Source of the DNA: Hydractinia symbiolongicarpus
Taxonomy: Eukaryota; Cnidaria; Hydrozoa; Anthoathecata; Hydractiniidae
Direction of reading: 5' to 3'
Assembly (NCBI RefSeq): GCF_029227915.1
Contig: NC_079888.1
Location: 18,704,001 to 18,764,000, forward strand
DNA: 60,000 nt
In this document: positions 1 through 11,900 of the stretch, one piece after another
Position numbering within the stretch: the stretch's first letter is position 1
Layout of the letters: every line of letters begins with the position of its first letter
Position numbers and translations under genes: made by a program
Notes under the pieces: model-generated
The model's input: the letters and a program-made list of their open reading frames with translations, nothing else
Databases searched by the model: none
Told to the model about the DNA's origin: nothing

Positions 1-276
1 TTTCAAACGCAATAGACCAGTTGAAATTGTCTGAGAATATCAATTTTTATCCAAAATTGACCGATTCCAAACATGAAAACCGTTGAAAATCACAAAAAAA
101 ACGAAGAAAAACGCAAAAACTACTTTCTCAGATAGTTCTAACCAAAAATATTGAGACAACCTTTGTCATTTTTCAAAAGCCCCAAACAGTCAATGCTTTG
201 TAACCTGCTGGCTCCAAAGTGGCTACTTTTGCAATAGAAAGGCTAGGTAAAAATCTTCAATATTCGCTATTCGCGT
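1..276. other. Non-coding, nothing recognised
   Basis: AT-rich sequence with no convincing exon, RNA gene or repeat end visible. It adjoins the receptor-paralogue intron fragment that begins near 277. Confidence 0.4.
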
Positions 277-650
277 TTTCTACACTCCTGCGCAACGAAA
301 TAATCCATGTCAGGGCCCACAAAAGGCCAGAGAGTCGTGGAAAACGCCGATGTTGACGCCAGCAACGAGGTTCTCAAGGGCTTCGATTTACCAAACAATC
401 TAAGAGCCTAAGTCCACTCTGAACATTCTAATTTAAAAAAATACCCTACGCAATTACTTGTGGTGGCAACATCGAAAGTGTCTTTTCCCAACATATTCGA
501 CCAGGATTGTAGAACTTTGAGGACTGTCCCTTTCTTGCTATAATTAACGAGTCGTCCGATGAAAACAATATGAAAACAAGGTTTTCACACGTCCACGGTT
601 CACAAACAAAATATAGTAGTATAGTATACAATTACAGCAGCGATAGACTT
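277..650 (-). pseudogene. Relic of the 3' intron region of a receptor paralogue
   Basis: The stretch aligns by eye, with gaps, to 31030-31230, the intron between exons 16 and 17 of the minus-strand receptor pseudogene C, and to 22830-22940 in copy B. Shared landmarks include GTCAGGGCCCACAAAAG (312-328 here, 31046-31062 there) and a 'ACTTGTGG..CAACATCGAAA' block near 458. No exon is preserved, so this is only an intronic remnant. It suggests that another copy of the receptor gene once lay at or beyond the left edge of the window. Confidence 0.45.
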
Positions 651-2695
651 TTCGCTTTTAGTGCAGGAAGGTCGTTTAGCATGTGAATAGAATTATTACC
701 TTCGGCGCTTGTCTGGTAAAGCGGAAGCATTATTTCCGTTAGTACTACAATTTTCATCAGAAATTTTTGAAAAATGGCTCCGTCGCTAAAAGACTGCGGG
801 AAGTTTTGATTTGGCAGGAGTGTAGGAGGGTGAGGAGCGTTAAAAAGAACTGTTAAAAATAAGCTAGTTGCAGTTTCTGTAATGTATTGCAGTTGTAAAC
901 ATTGGCAAATTCAATATATCGGTTTAATTATAAAAAGCCGTAAACCACCATTGCTTTGCGGGTATTATTTTCGAAATAAAGCATTTATTCCAATAATTTT
1001 TGAACATGTTTTTATATCATCATCATAACCGCTTGAGAATGTTATTTCTATAGCTTCCTCGACGTTTTACAAGATTATAATGAAATTTTTTTTTAAAACA
1101 AACAAACTCGCATATACACTAAAAAAACTTTAAATGTCACAAATTCGCATTTACGCCATAATTTAAATTACACATGTTTAACAAGTTGTTTGAAGGGCGC
1201 ATAATCACCGAAAAATATTTTAGAAGTAATTTTCTCGCATTTTCACATTATCGGTGTCTGCAAGCAAAATTCTTTTATTGTATATCTCTAGTGGTAATAG
1301 TGCCACTTTGTTCCTGCCTCGTGGACAACGAGGTTTTTCGTAGCAAACGTAACCGAAACAACTTATTTTGTAAATAAGATGAGCTAAAATCTTCAAACGC
1401 TCCATTAATTCGCTTTCGTAGAATATTTGACAAAATTTTGGCTCATATTCACTCAAAATGAAGAATTTACGATTTTGTATGATATTTCAATGTGAGGCTT
1501 CTACTGCGTTGGCCAAAGAGGAAAGAATTCGTATTTTGTAAGTTTCCCCCTTATTTTTTGAATGTTGAAGCAAACCATGGGAGTTTTTCCCCTAAAAGCG
1601 AAAATAATGCCAGCTGACACTCCTCACATAATTTTACTGCTTCAGCTACCAAAATCTGCCCAAACTACGTGCTTTTTAAAATTAAGAATCAAAATCAATA
1701 TATATAAATCAAGCATCATCTCGAAGTCAACATATGGGACAAAACTGTTAAAACAGGTGAAAATTCAAACACGCTTAGCTTCTTAAAGCATCCTTAAACA
1801 AATTTGAGTTTGGTAGCAATATTTTACACGAAATGTTCGGATTGGCATGAGTTGTTCAACCTGTGAGTAAACAAAAAAATTCCACTTTTTCTTTGTCTAA
1901 TACAAAGCCTGCTAGCTTTTTTAGGATAAAAGTATTTTTGAGGGTAATGTATTTCATAAATTAACTTTCCCCTAACTTTAGCTGAAATAAAGAGAAAATT
2001 TACAGTCTGTTTTTTGCTACCCAGTCGTATCGCCCATGCATTTCAACGTTTTCGCGCCTTTAATAAATAAAGGATTTCATAATTATTTAGTGCCTTTAAT
2101 TTATTGTGAAGACTTTTCATCGATTTCTTATACCCATTTTTGTACACAGCATTTCTACCAATCCAACAAGTACCCATTTTTACTCAAGGCATACTAATTG
2201 TAATTTTTCGTTAACCGCTTCTAGAACAGGCGAGTTCTGTTACCCTTTTTTGTAACACTTTTTTACTTTTTTTACGTTGCGAATGTGTTTATCAACTGGG
2301 TCAAGGACACGTTTCAATTTTCCTGGACCCTAAATCTATCCAATTCACAGAGCAAAAATGTCTTCTGCTGCAAGAAAAGTTACCGTTGACTAAAAAGGCG
2401 CTAGATAATGGCAAAATCCTTTTATATTTATATTGTAATATCCGTATACGCCCACAAAAAATCTTGACAAAGTTCCTACACCTTTATTCGGAAGTTTATC
2501 ACAATCAACTCTCTAATTAGCAGACACTTTCGGTGCAGAGAGTTTTTTCCGGTAATCGACTGTGCGCTATTTAGAAGATTTCGTGTAAAGTTTTAACCGT
2601 GGTTTTCCCAGTGCAAACGAATTTTTTCGTAAATTGCAGGTGTTCGCTAATTGAAGTGTCCGTTAATTGGAGAGTTGACATTATATATCATTATA
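651..2695. other. Intergenic AT-rich sequence, no gene recognised
   Basis: Small open frames here lack domain features, splice-site support or similarity to the rest of the window. Around 2500-2680 there is wording such as 'ctaattag..gttaattgg..gagagttgaca', but no definable element ends were found. Confidence 0.35.
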
Positions 2696-4512
2696 GGTCA
2701 ACAACTGTTACCACTTGAAATAAAGATAACCAAATAAGTAGCAACGGAATATCAGCCTTCAACAGCAGACTACTTAACAGAAAGCCTTACACTGCTTTAA
2801 ATAATAATCTAAGGAGTAGGACCCTAATTTCTATGGTGATTGATACCAATGAATGTAAAAAGTTTAAGGCAGATTTCATGTTGATGCTGGAAATAATTTG
2901 TTGTTCGTGGTGCGTATAAATGTGTAAGTAAACATTCATTTTTATTTAAGCCAGTAATTTTCGTGAGATATTTTTTGCGTAACATCTCACGTGTTGCTTT
3001 TTTGTGCAACATTTTTAGTCCAAAAAAGTGGTCAAAGCGTCTGCTGCTCAACTGCTAGCTACCTTTTATGTTAACAGAGATTGACCTTAACAAATAAAAG
3101 TTTTGAAATACAGGTTTTACCACTGTAATAAAGCACAAGACTTGTATTTTTCAAAAATGGAATAAATTTTGAGCAGGCGCCGAGTGAAAGCAGTTTAATC
3201 GCCGGAAAAGGGAAATGCGCGGTTTTCCGTAAATTCCGGACTCGGCCGGTTTTTGAAAAATGATTTTAAGAAATCCAATAAAATAGGCTAACAAAGATAT
3301 TTTTGGGACATTGATAATTTTGTGTAGTTTGTAGCAATTACTTTCTGCACCAACTATGGAAGTTTAGCTGTATCATGTGCACATCTCGGTAAAGCATCTA
3401 CCAATGTGTTTCTTCTTTTCTTTTTGTTGATGCCAAATGCCAGTTTTATAAATTTTCCCAAAGATTTTATTCTCTTTTAGTGGAAATAAATGAATAACCA
3501 AAGATAAAATCATTATCAGATGTACCTTACAGATTTCTCTACTGCCCCATTCCAGAAAATTAGCGAGGCTCAAACTTCATCATGAAATTAACACGAAGAA
3601 AATTAAAGCAAGTGACTATAATGACTGACAAAAAAAGGATAAACGGAATCAGAAAATATGTTTCCTTTATTTCGAGAATTTATTCCCCATAATCAATTTA
3701 TCTTTTTAAAAAAATGTTAACAGTATCTGCTGCCCTCAAACCTTGCAATAATCTACCTTCTCTTTATTGTGCGTTAGTTAAACAAAGAGGACGAATTACA
3801 CGTGTTTATGAGCTTTGTATTGCAATTGATAGAAAAATATATTTGGAAACTTAAATTGCAAGTTTTAAATCGACCAGTAACATTTTAACGTCCTGGATAT
3901 ATATGCATACTTTACTTTAGGGGCAGAAAGTTTGAATAATTGTCATTTTAGTAAGTTCGCAGAAAACAAGGGAAAATCTTTCGCGAATAGCAACGATTTT
4001 TTTTCTTCTTTTCTACTATTATTAGTAAACATCTTTATCAATTAATGTCCGTAGCATCAAAGAAAAGTGAAAACACCAAATGTTATTGTTGTTGGTAATT
4101 ATGGCAAAAATAAATCACTAGATTGGAGATTTAAAGACATTCATATTTCGTTGTAGTTATTATTTATTTCTATCGTACACAATGTTGTGTTCTTTTAGTT
4201 CTGTTCAGTCCACATGGTTTAAACATGGTTTAAAGAAAGATAAACAAAATGGAACATTTGTCGTGAAAATCTCCCAATACTACTGCCAATAATTATAGCG
4301 TAAGTTAAAAAGTTTGTGGATCCGTTTCATGGAAAGGTAAACCACACTGTAAAAATACAACCAGCACCATGTTATGTTTGCCTTTTGGTTGCAAATTGTT
4401 CAGCTCGCACCAAGGGATATAACAGAACTATAAACGAAACACTTTTCTGGCAACAAAAAAGTAATTTTCTTGTACTTTATTATTTTTTAAAATACAATAA
4501 TTTTTGTCTCAC

Positions 4513-4548
4513 ATTATTGTTATTATTATTATTATTATTATTATTGAA
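4513..4548. repeat. (ATT)n microsatellite, 3' tail of a minus-strand SINE
   Basis: About ten tandem ATT units directly adjoin the SINE at 4549-4837. Read on the minus strand they form an (AAT)n tail following the SINE body. A similar ATT/ATC run precedes the related sequence near 7420-7445. Confidence 0.8.
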
Positions 4549-4837
4549 ATTATTTACCCAGGATAGCCTCTTCAGTTCCTTTTGGTACTGCTTTCCAAGA
4601 GGGTCCTGCGAAAGGAGCCCTAGTGCATTTAAAGCTCCCATTTGAGCTACGAAAGTCGTACAAGCACAGCAATTTCTCAACTAGACAACCGCCTAAGATA
4701 TCAATGCTATTCTCATGCTGAGCGCTAAGCAGAATGGATAGATTCACACTTTTATAGTCTCCGGCATGACTCGGCCGGGTTTGAACCCAATACCTCCCGC
4801 ACCGAAGCGACCGCTCTACCATAAGGCTACCAGTCGG
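4549..4837 (-). mobile_element. tRNA-derived SINE, copy 1
   Basis: Read on the minus strand, it starts with a tRNA-like head. A-box-like TAGCCTTATGGTAG is followed about 40 bases later by the B-box GGTTCAAACCC, and then by a tRNA-unrelated body ending in 'gaggctatcctgggtaa' and an (AAT)n tail. The body aligns along nearly its whole length with the + strand copy at 9658-9930. RNA polymerase III promoters of this form are typical of tRNA-derived SINEs. The two copies differ by many substitutions and small gaps, so the insertions are old. Confidence 0.85.
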
Positions 4838-6348
4838 TAAACTGCTTCGAGGTACAATTATTATATTGACTAGAGTGAAAACATAATTTAAGTGCCAGAA
4901 TTGTTTTTGTATATACTGTATTATGTGTGATTTTTTGTTCATATCGTTTCGCATTTTCAAAAAAAATTATTATTGGTTATTTTAGTTGATATTAACTTTG
5001 CTCTGATTAAGAGGCAAATTGGACAGTGTAAAAAGTTTTGACTCTATCACAAAAAGGCGATTTGAGATTTAGACTGAGTTCTAGTTGCTTTGTTGCTCTA
5101 AATATAAAATGATATCTGCGCTGAGTTACTCCTAATAATTCAGATAAAGAAGAAATGTCACTTTTAGGAATGCTAAACTTGATGACGATTTATCATATGC
5201 TGTCTTTCAAAGAGCTTTTGTTGACGTAACTGCCTTAAGAAAATTAAAAACGGGTTTGGCATTGCTGTAGTTGTGTTATAGGTAGGCTCGAATGCCAAAA
5301 CAATCAAATGCTTATGGTAAGTGATATATTTGCAACATAATTTTAAATTATTTAACATTTCTCAACTTTTTTATGAGGATTTTAACTACCTTGATTTAGA
5401 TTGAAACAGACTTGCTTTCAAGTTTACTGTATCCATAAGAGTGGCGAGTATTTTTGGTATGTTTTGTTGACAGCTTTTTTCCATTCGTAAAACGCATTGT
5501 TGGAAACCAGAAAAGAAATGAGAGAACACATCAGAAAACCAAGACAAAGAGAAAAACCTGTACAAACGCACATATAAAATAAGTTATCACTGCAATGGCG
5601 TTGCACACAAAAAGTTTAATTGATCAACACAGCAGAGATTGAAACGACCGCTGAAGCTACTTTAAATCTTGTCTTCTAGTTTTCTAACGAGCTCAAGTAT
5701 CGGTCCCCAAACTCGAGTCTCACAGGGTATGGGGCTTTGGGTACCGATTTTCAGTATTCTCTAAGATACCGTGTCTCATTTTGTCTATATTTCGAAATAC
5801 AATCGCATCACTTGAAGAGATATTTTGTACTCAGTGGGATATAAACGCACAAAGATACCACGATAAATTTTCTTCTACATAACATGGCACTTTATTAACA
5901 ATATATTTTATACAAAAAAAGTAGTCGTGAAAAAGTGCTGCTCCAAAATGACTTTAAAACGTGTAATATGATCAGGAAATGAACACAGAAAATACATATG
6001 GATAGAGTTTGTGATAAATTAATAATTTTTATGGAAAAAGAGATATAAATTCTGTCGAAATGTGTATGTAATACGAAATATTCTTGATTTTAATTTTCAT
6101 TTTATAAACCGACTAGAAGTTCATCTTTAATTCTGTAAAAGCGAATTTTTGTGAACTACAAGAATTTAAAGAAATTCTTCAATCTTTCTAAGCAGGAAAA
6201 TTGCTTCTTCGAAATAGATTTTAATATAATTATTTTAAGTGGTTATAAACCGTTTAGCATTTGGATAAAAAATAAACCACAACATGTTTTTGTATATAGA
6301 AACCAGATGTCTTCTGACATTATACACGTTCGCTTAATTGAAGAAAAA

Positions 6349-6480
6349 TAATTACACTGGCTTGCAGATGCTAGGGTATTCAAATACAGCTGTCCGTCCC
6401 AAAATGCAAAATTTTTGCCTCTCTGAGCACCGACACGGGAGTAGTCATGTGTTCGAATCTCATCTTGGTAACTATTTTTA
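6349..6480 (+). repeat. Possible SINE or tRNA-like fragment
   Basis: Contains TGTTCGAATCTC (B-box-like) near 6449, followed by a T-rich run and a short (AACT)n repeat (about 6526-6547). A convincing A-box was not seen at the usual distance, so the assignment is weak. Confidence 0.25.
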
Positions 6481-6599
6481 CTTTTTTTTACTTTTTACTA
6501 TCTTGCCTGCGAGGATGTGTTTCTAACTCGTAACTAACTAACTAACCAAATGGTCAATTCCAACGTCACAAGTATAAACTTCATACCTAAACTCTCTTA

Positions 6600-6850
6600 C
6601 TTAGAAGTTATCGGCCAAAATTGGTATTTGTTTTCGACAAAATTTGGCACAGTTAACAAAAAAATTATGCTGAACATAATAGTGACATCATAATTTTGAT
6701 TTTTGTCACCTAAATGTCATTTTAGGCCAAAATTTTTCCAAAAATTAAAACTACTTTATTTTCGACAAAACTTGGGAAAGTTAACAAAAAAAGTATGCTG
6801 AACATGATAGTGACATCAAAATGTTAACTTTAAACCATGAATGATAGGCT
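6600..6850. repeat. Two-copy tandem repeat, period about 128 bp
   Basis: The block beginning TTTTCGACAAAATTTGGCA at 6631 recurs with modest divergence at 6759. Both copies continue through 'gttaacaaaaaa..tatgctgaacat.atagtgacatca'. This is a local duplication with no coding potential. Confidence 0.75.
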
Positions 6851-7416
6851 GTATTTTTTCTTTTTTCTAGTAATATGGTTTTTTAACTAAAGCTATTTCC
6901 TTTTTCGAACAATTGAGATCGTATATTATTTTTCTTTATTTTACTTTTTCTCACTAAGTGACTTTCTTATACCCCGTTTTTTTTTTGTTTTTTTTTTGTT
7001 ATTGAATTTCAAAGATTTTAGGTGGAGCTTGTGCTCTTTCTTCTTGCTGTCAGTCAGTTTACTCCAGACTAACCTAACGAAAATTGAAATTTCGAGGAAT
7101 TTTTTATCAATATTATTGCCTATTCAAATAGCAAAATATGTCGTGTCTAACTTCGTAACAGAAATCACAATTTCATAGACAGCTTTTTATAAACTTTGTT
7201 GGCGAGCTAGTTTACGTATATTATACGTCTTGTTTCTTTTCGAACACAATGAAAACTCTTTATGTGGTAGTCTTCTTTTTTGTGGCCATTATGTTGTTTT
7301 GACCAAATGTTATTATTATTTTTATTATTGTTTCCGAATTTCGTATTATATTTCGTTTTCAGTGCCTGTTGGTTCGGCGTAAATTGTTCTATTCTATCGT
7401 ACTGTCAAAAGTTTAA

Positions 7417-7660
7417 ATCAAATAACTATTATTATTATCATTATTCCGAATATTTATACAGGATATAGCCACTTCTGTGTTGGAAACACTATTATCAATG
7501 TGGGTCCTGTGTTATGAATGTATACATCAAGTATACAGTGGTAATACCTACTCAATTTCCCTCACATGGTAAGGGTTGACCCGTGGCTGTGGTATAGGCA
7601 CTTGCTAAACACGCCCACGCTGTGGACCGAACCACGGACCTTGTGGTTGCAATTAAAACG
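7417..7660 (-). mobile_element. SINE-like element sharing the tail of the main SINE family
   Basis: On the minus strand there is a B-box-like GGTTCGGTCC (within 7621-7634). The 3' part ('aggacccacat...gaagtggctatatcctg', then an ATT-rich run) resembles the tail of the SINE at 4549-4837. The head differs from that family and no clear A-box is present. It may be a related subfamily or a 5'-truncated copy. Confidence 0.5.
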
Positions 7661-7699
7661 ACAGAAATAAAAAAAACAAATCTATGAAACACCCCTCCC

Positions 7700-8929
7700 A
7701 AGTCATCATCAACTATCTCTTCGAAAAAATAAGTTTATTGTGATGTTTTCTTTCTTATATTTAATTTCAACAACAATTGCTCATTTAATATCACAGCCAA
7801 CACAATTATTCCACCAACAGGAAATTTTAGATCGCTAGAATAGACTATAAGACTGTTTTCAAATTTCTTTTTTAACCACTAGCAAAATTGCAGTAAAAAC
7901 AGAACTCTTTCCTCCACGTTGTTCGTTTGCAGAAATTAATTCTTCCTGCGCCAACGCTAGCGGAAGTAATAAAGATGTCATTTAGTCAGTGTAATTAAAA
8001 ATCTTTCGCAGTAATGTGTTTTTAATCCATTTTTAATTACACGTGTACATAATGACAGATAAGGCAAAATTGACCTAAAAGCAAAAATTTGAAGTAGTTC
8101 TTAAATCACAAATATTGGCTCACAATTTCTCTTGGAACACATTTGCTGGGTTCGTGGAGAAAATTTTTATTTTACTAACAACTTATTTTTGTTGTTGTTT
8201 TATTTATTTTTTGCAAATTTAGGTGCATTACAAAAATCTGTTTATAAAAGTGCAAAAGTATAGCAAAAACTATAGCACCTTAGTTAAGTTGTTGGAATCT
8301 AGCTGCGCGATAAGGTAGAGCGGTGTAGTACTGGTAATTGGTATTTCACAGCCGCCTTTTGGTATTTTGCGGAATAAGTTTTTGTATAAGTTCCAAAATT
8401 AAGGGTAATTTACACTGGGATGAGCGCTCAGTACAGGGAATTCCTGCACACTTCTGGTTAGAGTGGGCCCTATAGGCGTAATATTCTTTTCAAAAAAATT
8501 ATTGCAACGTCGGCTTATATAAAAATACAGGAAACATTCATTCATTACCCTGTCTAGCTAAAGGAATTTTTTTGTATATGCATACTGTAAATTAAGAGGA
8601 AATTGAAGTACTGAATCTATAGTAATGATAATAGTTTACATTAATATGCTCAGCTAACAATCAGTGAAAAAAATTTGATTAAAAAATGTATGTATTAAAT
8701 AACAATATATTTTGATGATTGTGCAATCAAGAACAATGAGATTACACAGCAGTTAATAATTAAGTACTTTGTAATTAAAGTAACGTAACAATGAAACGTA
8801 GGACTTCAGTGGGATGTAAAGGTCAATGACATTCTTTGCGTCACATATATTACATTGTGGCTGATTTCAACGTACATTCAATAAAGTGTAACAACTTCGA
8901 TAGATCAAGTTTTTTCTTTACCTTTAATT
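7700..8929. other. Upstream region of the receptor gene
   Basis: Non-coding. Between about 8400 and 8570 it carries a decayed repeat unit ('gagcgctcagtacagg...cctgtctagctaaag') also present around 18100-18190 and 38640-39290. No promoter element can be assigned with confidence. The start codon of the receptor gene is at 8930. Confidence 0.35.
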
Positions 8930-8990
8930 ATGGAATATATCTTATCTATCTCTCTGGCATTGTTGTTTCTGGGACAGGCACATACAAAAG
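8930..8990 (+). other. Signal-peptide exon of the receptor
   Basis: The ATG at 8930 opens a 20-residue hydrophobic leader (core LSISLALLFLGQA) that ends exactly at a GTAAAC donor. The exon leaves one base over, which completes a Glu codon at the start of exon 2, directly before the first discoidin cysteine. Confidence 0.8.
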
Positions 8991-11900
8991 GTAAACACGT
9001 TTCCATTCTGAAATCTTTAACTGTTATTAATATCGATGAATTCTTGCGTTAGATAATTCCAAATACTGACTTGACTAAACTTTTGGATTTTTCAAAAAAG
9101 AGCACATTTCTTTATATTTTTTAAATTTGTAGTACAAGTAAATCTAACCAGATACTTAAATGTGTAGAAAGAGACACATTAAACCGTTTGAAATATATAA
9201 AGGGGGAGTTGTTTTTTAGTATTCTAGAAAATGAATATTAATCAGTTACCTTTATATCAATAAAAATGGCGTCTCTACTTTTATCCCCTCTGTCAACGGC
9301 TCAGCATTTGATTTTTTTCATCAAAGCCCTATCTTTCTTCTTTCATAGAATGTAAGGATAGAGCACCTCTTGGTATGAATACTGGACAAATTGGAAAAGA
9401 CCAGTTATCTGCTTCATCTAATATGGCTTCGTTTTCAAATACACATTTATTAATAAGATATTTACCATTTGAAGGCGTCTTAGGTTCCATTAACAGCTGG
9501 TGTTCCAGTGTTACAGAAGAAAAATGGAAGGATGCATATTTTGAAGTATGTTTAACTCACTAAAGTCATGACAAAATTTTAACAGGGCATTACTCTTAAA
9601 ATACACTATTTGGGATTACGCGCGTAATAAAAGATGGTGTAATCTGTACACCCGCTCAGAGTAGCCTTGGTAAAGCGTTCGCGTTCAGTGCGGGAGGTCT
9701 TGGGTTCAAAACCCGGCTGGTCATGCTAGAGACTATAAAAGTGTGAATCTATCCTGTCTGCTTAGCGTTCAACATGAGAATAGGATTGGTATCTTAGGCA
9801 GTTGCTTAGTTCAGCGATTGCTGTGCTAGAAAAACTGTCGTAGCTCAAATGGGAGCTTTAAAAGCACTATGACCCCATTTGCTGGACCCTCGTTGATAGC
9901 GGTATCAATAGGGAATAAAGAGGCTATCCTGGTCGAAATCCAGGCCGGATTTTTTGTATTGCTAATTAGTTCTTTCTTTTAGGTCAACTTGAAAAATTTA
10001 ACTACAATTAATGGTATTGCGTTACAAGGCAACGTTAGCGTTGAAAATTTATTTAATAAATATCAAATACAATTCAAAAAAGAAGAAAGTTCAAATGCTT
10101 GGCATATCTCTAACGAGGTAAGGAAGTAAATGATTTTATCATGTCATTAAATTTTTTTATAATTTTTTATATATATATTTTTATTATTGTAAACCATTGC
10201 ACCAAAATTTTATTGTCCCTAAAAAAAAAAACTTATAAACATATAGACAACTTTATGAAAAATTAGCAATTTATGGTTTGTTAGGAAATTGTAGGGCAAC
10301 GTCGTGGTATCGCGTATAACTGGTTTAAACAGTCAATAAAAGCAACGGCAATACGTGTTTATGCAATTTCTCGAATGGGACCACAAAATGATTACGCAGC
10401 TTTCTGCCTTCGTATGGAATTGTTTGGTTGCTTAAAACCAGGTAGTGTTTATTGAAACTATGTGAATATATATAGAAATAGGCAAATATCACAGCAAAAT
10501 ATAAATACATGACAGTATATCCCAATAAAGGCCCACCCAAATTTTGTCCTAATTAAAGTCTTAGGCTTCGTAATTTACCGTCATATCTTTATAGGTCAAC
10601 AACTGTTACCACTTGGAATGGAAACAGGGATCATTCAAGATAGCCAAATAACTAGCAATGGCATATCACCCTACAATGGCAGACTACGCCACAGAAAGCT
10701 TGGCGCTACTAAACGTAAGACTTTGGCTGACCTGGTTCTGAAGGTTGATTTAAAACAACCAATAAAAGTCACAAGTTTTAGCAGTCAAGGATGTTTGTGG
10801 AACAGAAAAGTTGGTTGCTATTTGTCTGCACCTGTACACTTGCAAGTTAAGGCTACAAACAAATCCGAAGGCATACGTGATGCGAAAGAAGTGGTAAATA
10901 GCACATTTAAGAACATCAATATAGTTCTTTAGAGACTCAGGATAAACTTTCACCAAGTAGTCTACAACAATACTGATATGAAATTTATGCATTTTCTTTA
11001 ATTGAACTCGTGGAATTAATTGTTTTATAATGATTGGATGAAAAAATACTTCAACAAAAAAAAATGCCAGTGAGTTTTTTCCCATGAAGGACTCGATTAG
11101 GTTTATCAATGTATTTAAAAAGTAAGTTTTTTTTTATTATGCCATTCAGGAAGTAAATACTCCTAACGATCAAAGTACCGCCGTTCTAAATACATTACCG
11201 ACGTCATTTGTCGGAAGAATCATAACTTTTGTTGGAACAAAAAGTATTCTTGGTCCTCTATCTATGAAAGTTGAAGTTTACGGTGAACATCCCGGTAAGG
11301 CATCTACCAATGTTTTTATTTATTTCTTGTTGCCGGTGCTAAATTTCAGTTTAGGTCAAACATGTCCTAATAGTTTAGGACAATAAACATTATTACTCGA
11401 TGCCTTGCAGAAGTTGATTTTCTAATGTTTATGTGCCAATAAATGGACTGCCAAAGCATTGTGAGATATACTTTATAGATCCCTAAGTTTTTAAAGAGTT
11501 TTCCAATTGATTTACGTTATAATGTATAAAAACAAATCTGGAAATCCCTTTTAGTTTGTTCTGAAGTTCTACCATACATAAAGCCCAAAGAATTGCGAAC
11601 AGAACCTTATATAAACAGTCCCGAAGATGTTTGCAAAAACGATTGGCTTAAAATTGATTTCGAAGACCCAACAGTAATATCTGGAATTGTTTTGCAAGGA
11701 AAATCTGACTCGGATAATTGGGTGGAAAGCTTTAAATTTAATTACATTCTAGCATCAGGTGAAGAAAAGTCAGAGGTAAATTGTTACTTCTTTTTTAGAA
11801 TTCTAAGTTCCGTCAATATTGTGTGTTTAAAAGTATCAACAAACGTTTTTTTTTAAATTCTATACAAACTGTGCAAAAACGTTTAGTGCAGTTTTATGAC

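Larger units (their letters stand above)
2696..5575 (+). pseudogene. Receptor pseudogene A (decayed copy of the 8930-16653 gene)
   Basis: A same-strand, heavily decayed copy of the intact discoidin/FN3 receptor gene. Pieces recognised by direct comparison are exon 5 (2696-~2820), the end of exon 6 with its donor and following intron (~3300-3388), exon 9 (4199-4299), exon 10 (~4313-4460), the end of exon 16 (~5140-5225) and exon 18 (5400-~5575). Exon order matches the functional gene, but exons 1-4, 7-8, 11-15 and 17 were not found. Damage includes stops in exon 5, a stop in exon 9, and TGA as the second codon of the membrane-span exon, where the intact gene has TCA. A SINE (4549-4837) lies between exons 10 and 16. 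The order of the pieces argues for tandem genomic duplication rather than retrocopying, because introns are kept. Confidence 0.85.

Noticed and set aside
4480-4960. Overlapping minus-strand frames with poly-Asn
   Set aside because: They are translations of the SINE and its (AAT)n tail, not a gene.
7280-7468. Hydrophobic 62-codon frame as a possible membrane peptide
   Set aside because: Its hydrophobicity comes from T-rich and ATT microsatellite sequence overlapping a SINE-like element.
10750-11109. 119-codon minus-strand frame
   Set aside because: It lies antisense to exon 5 of the receptor and has no features of its own.
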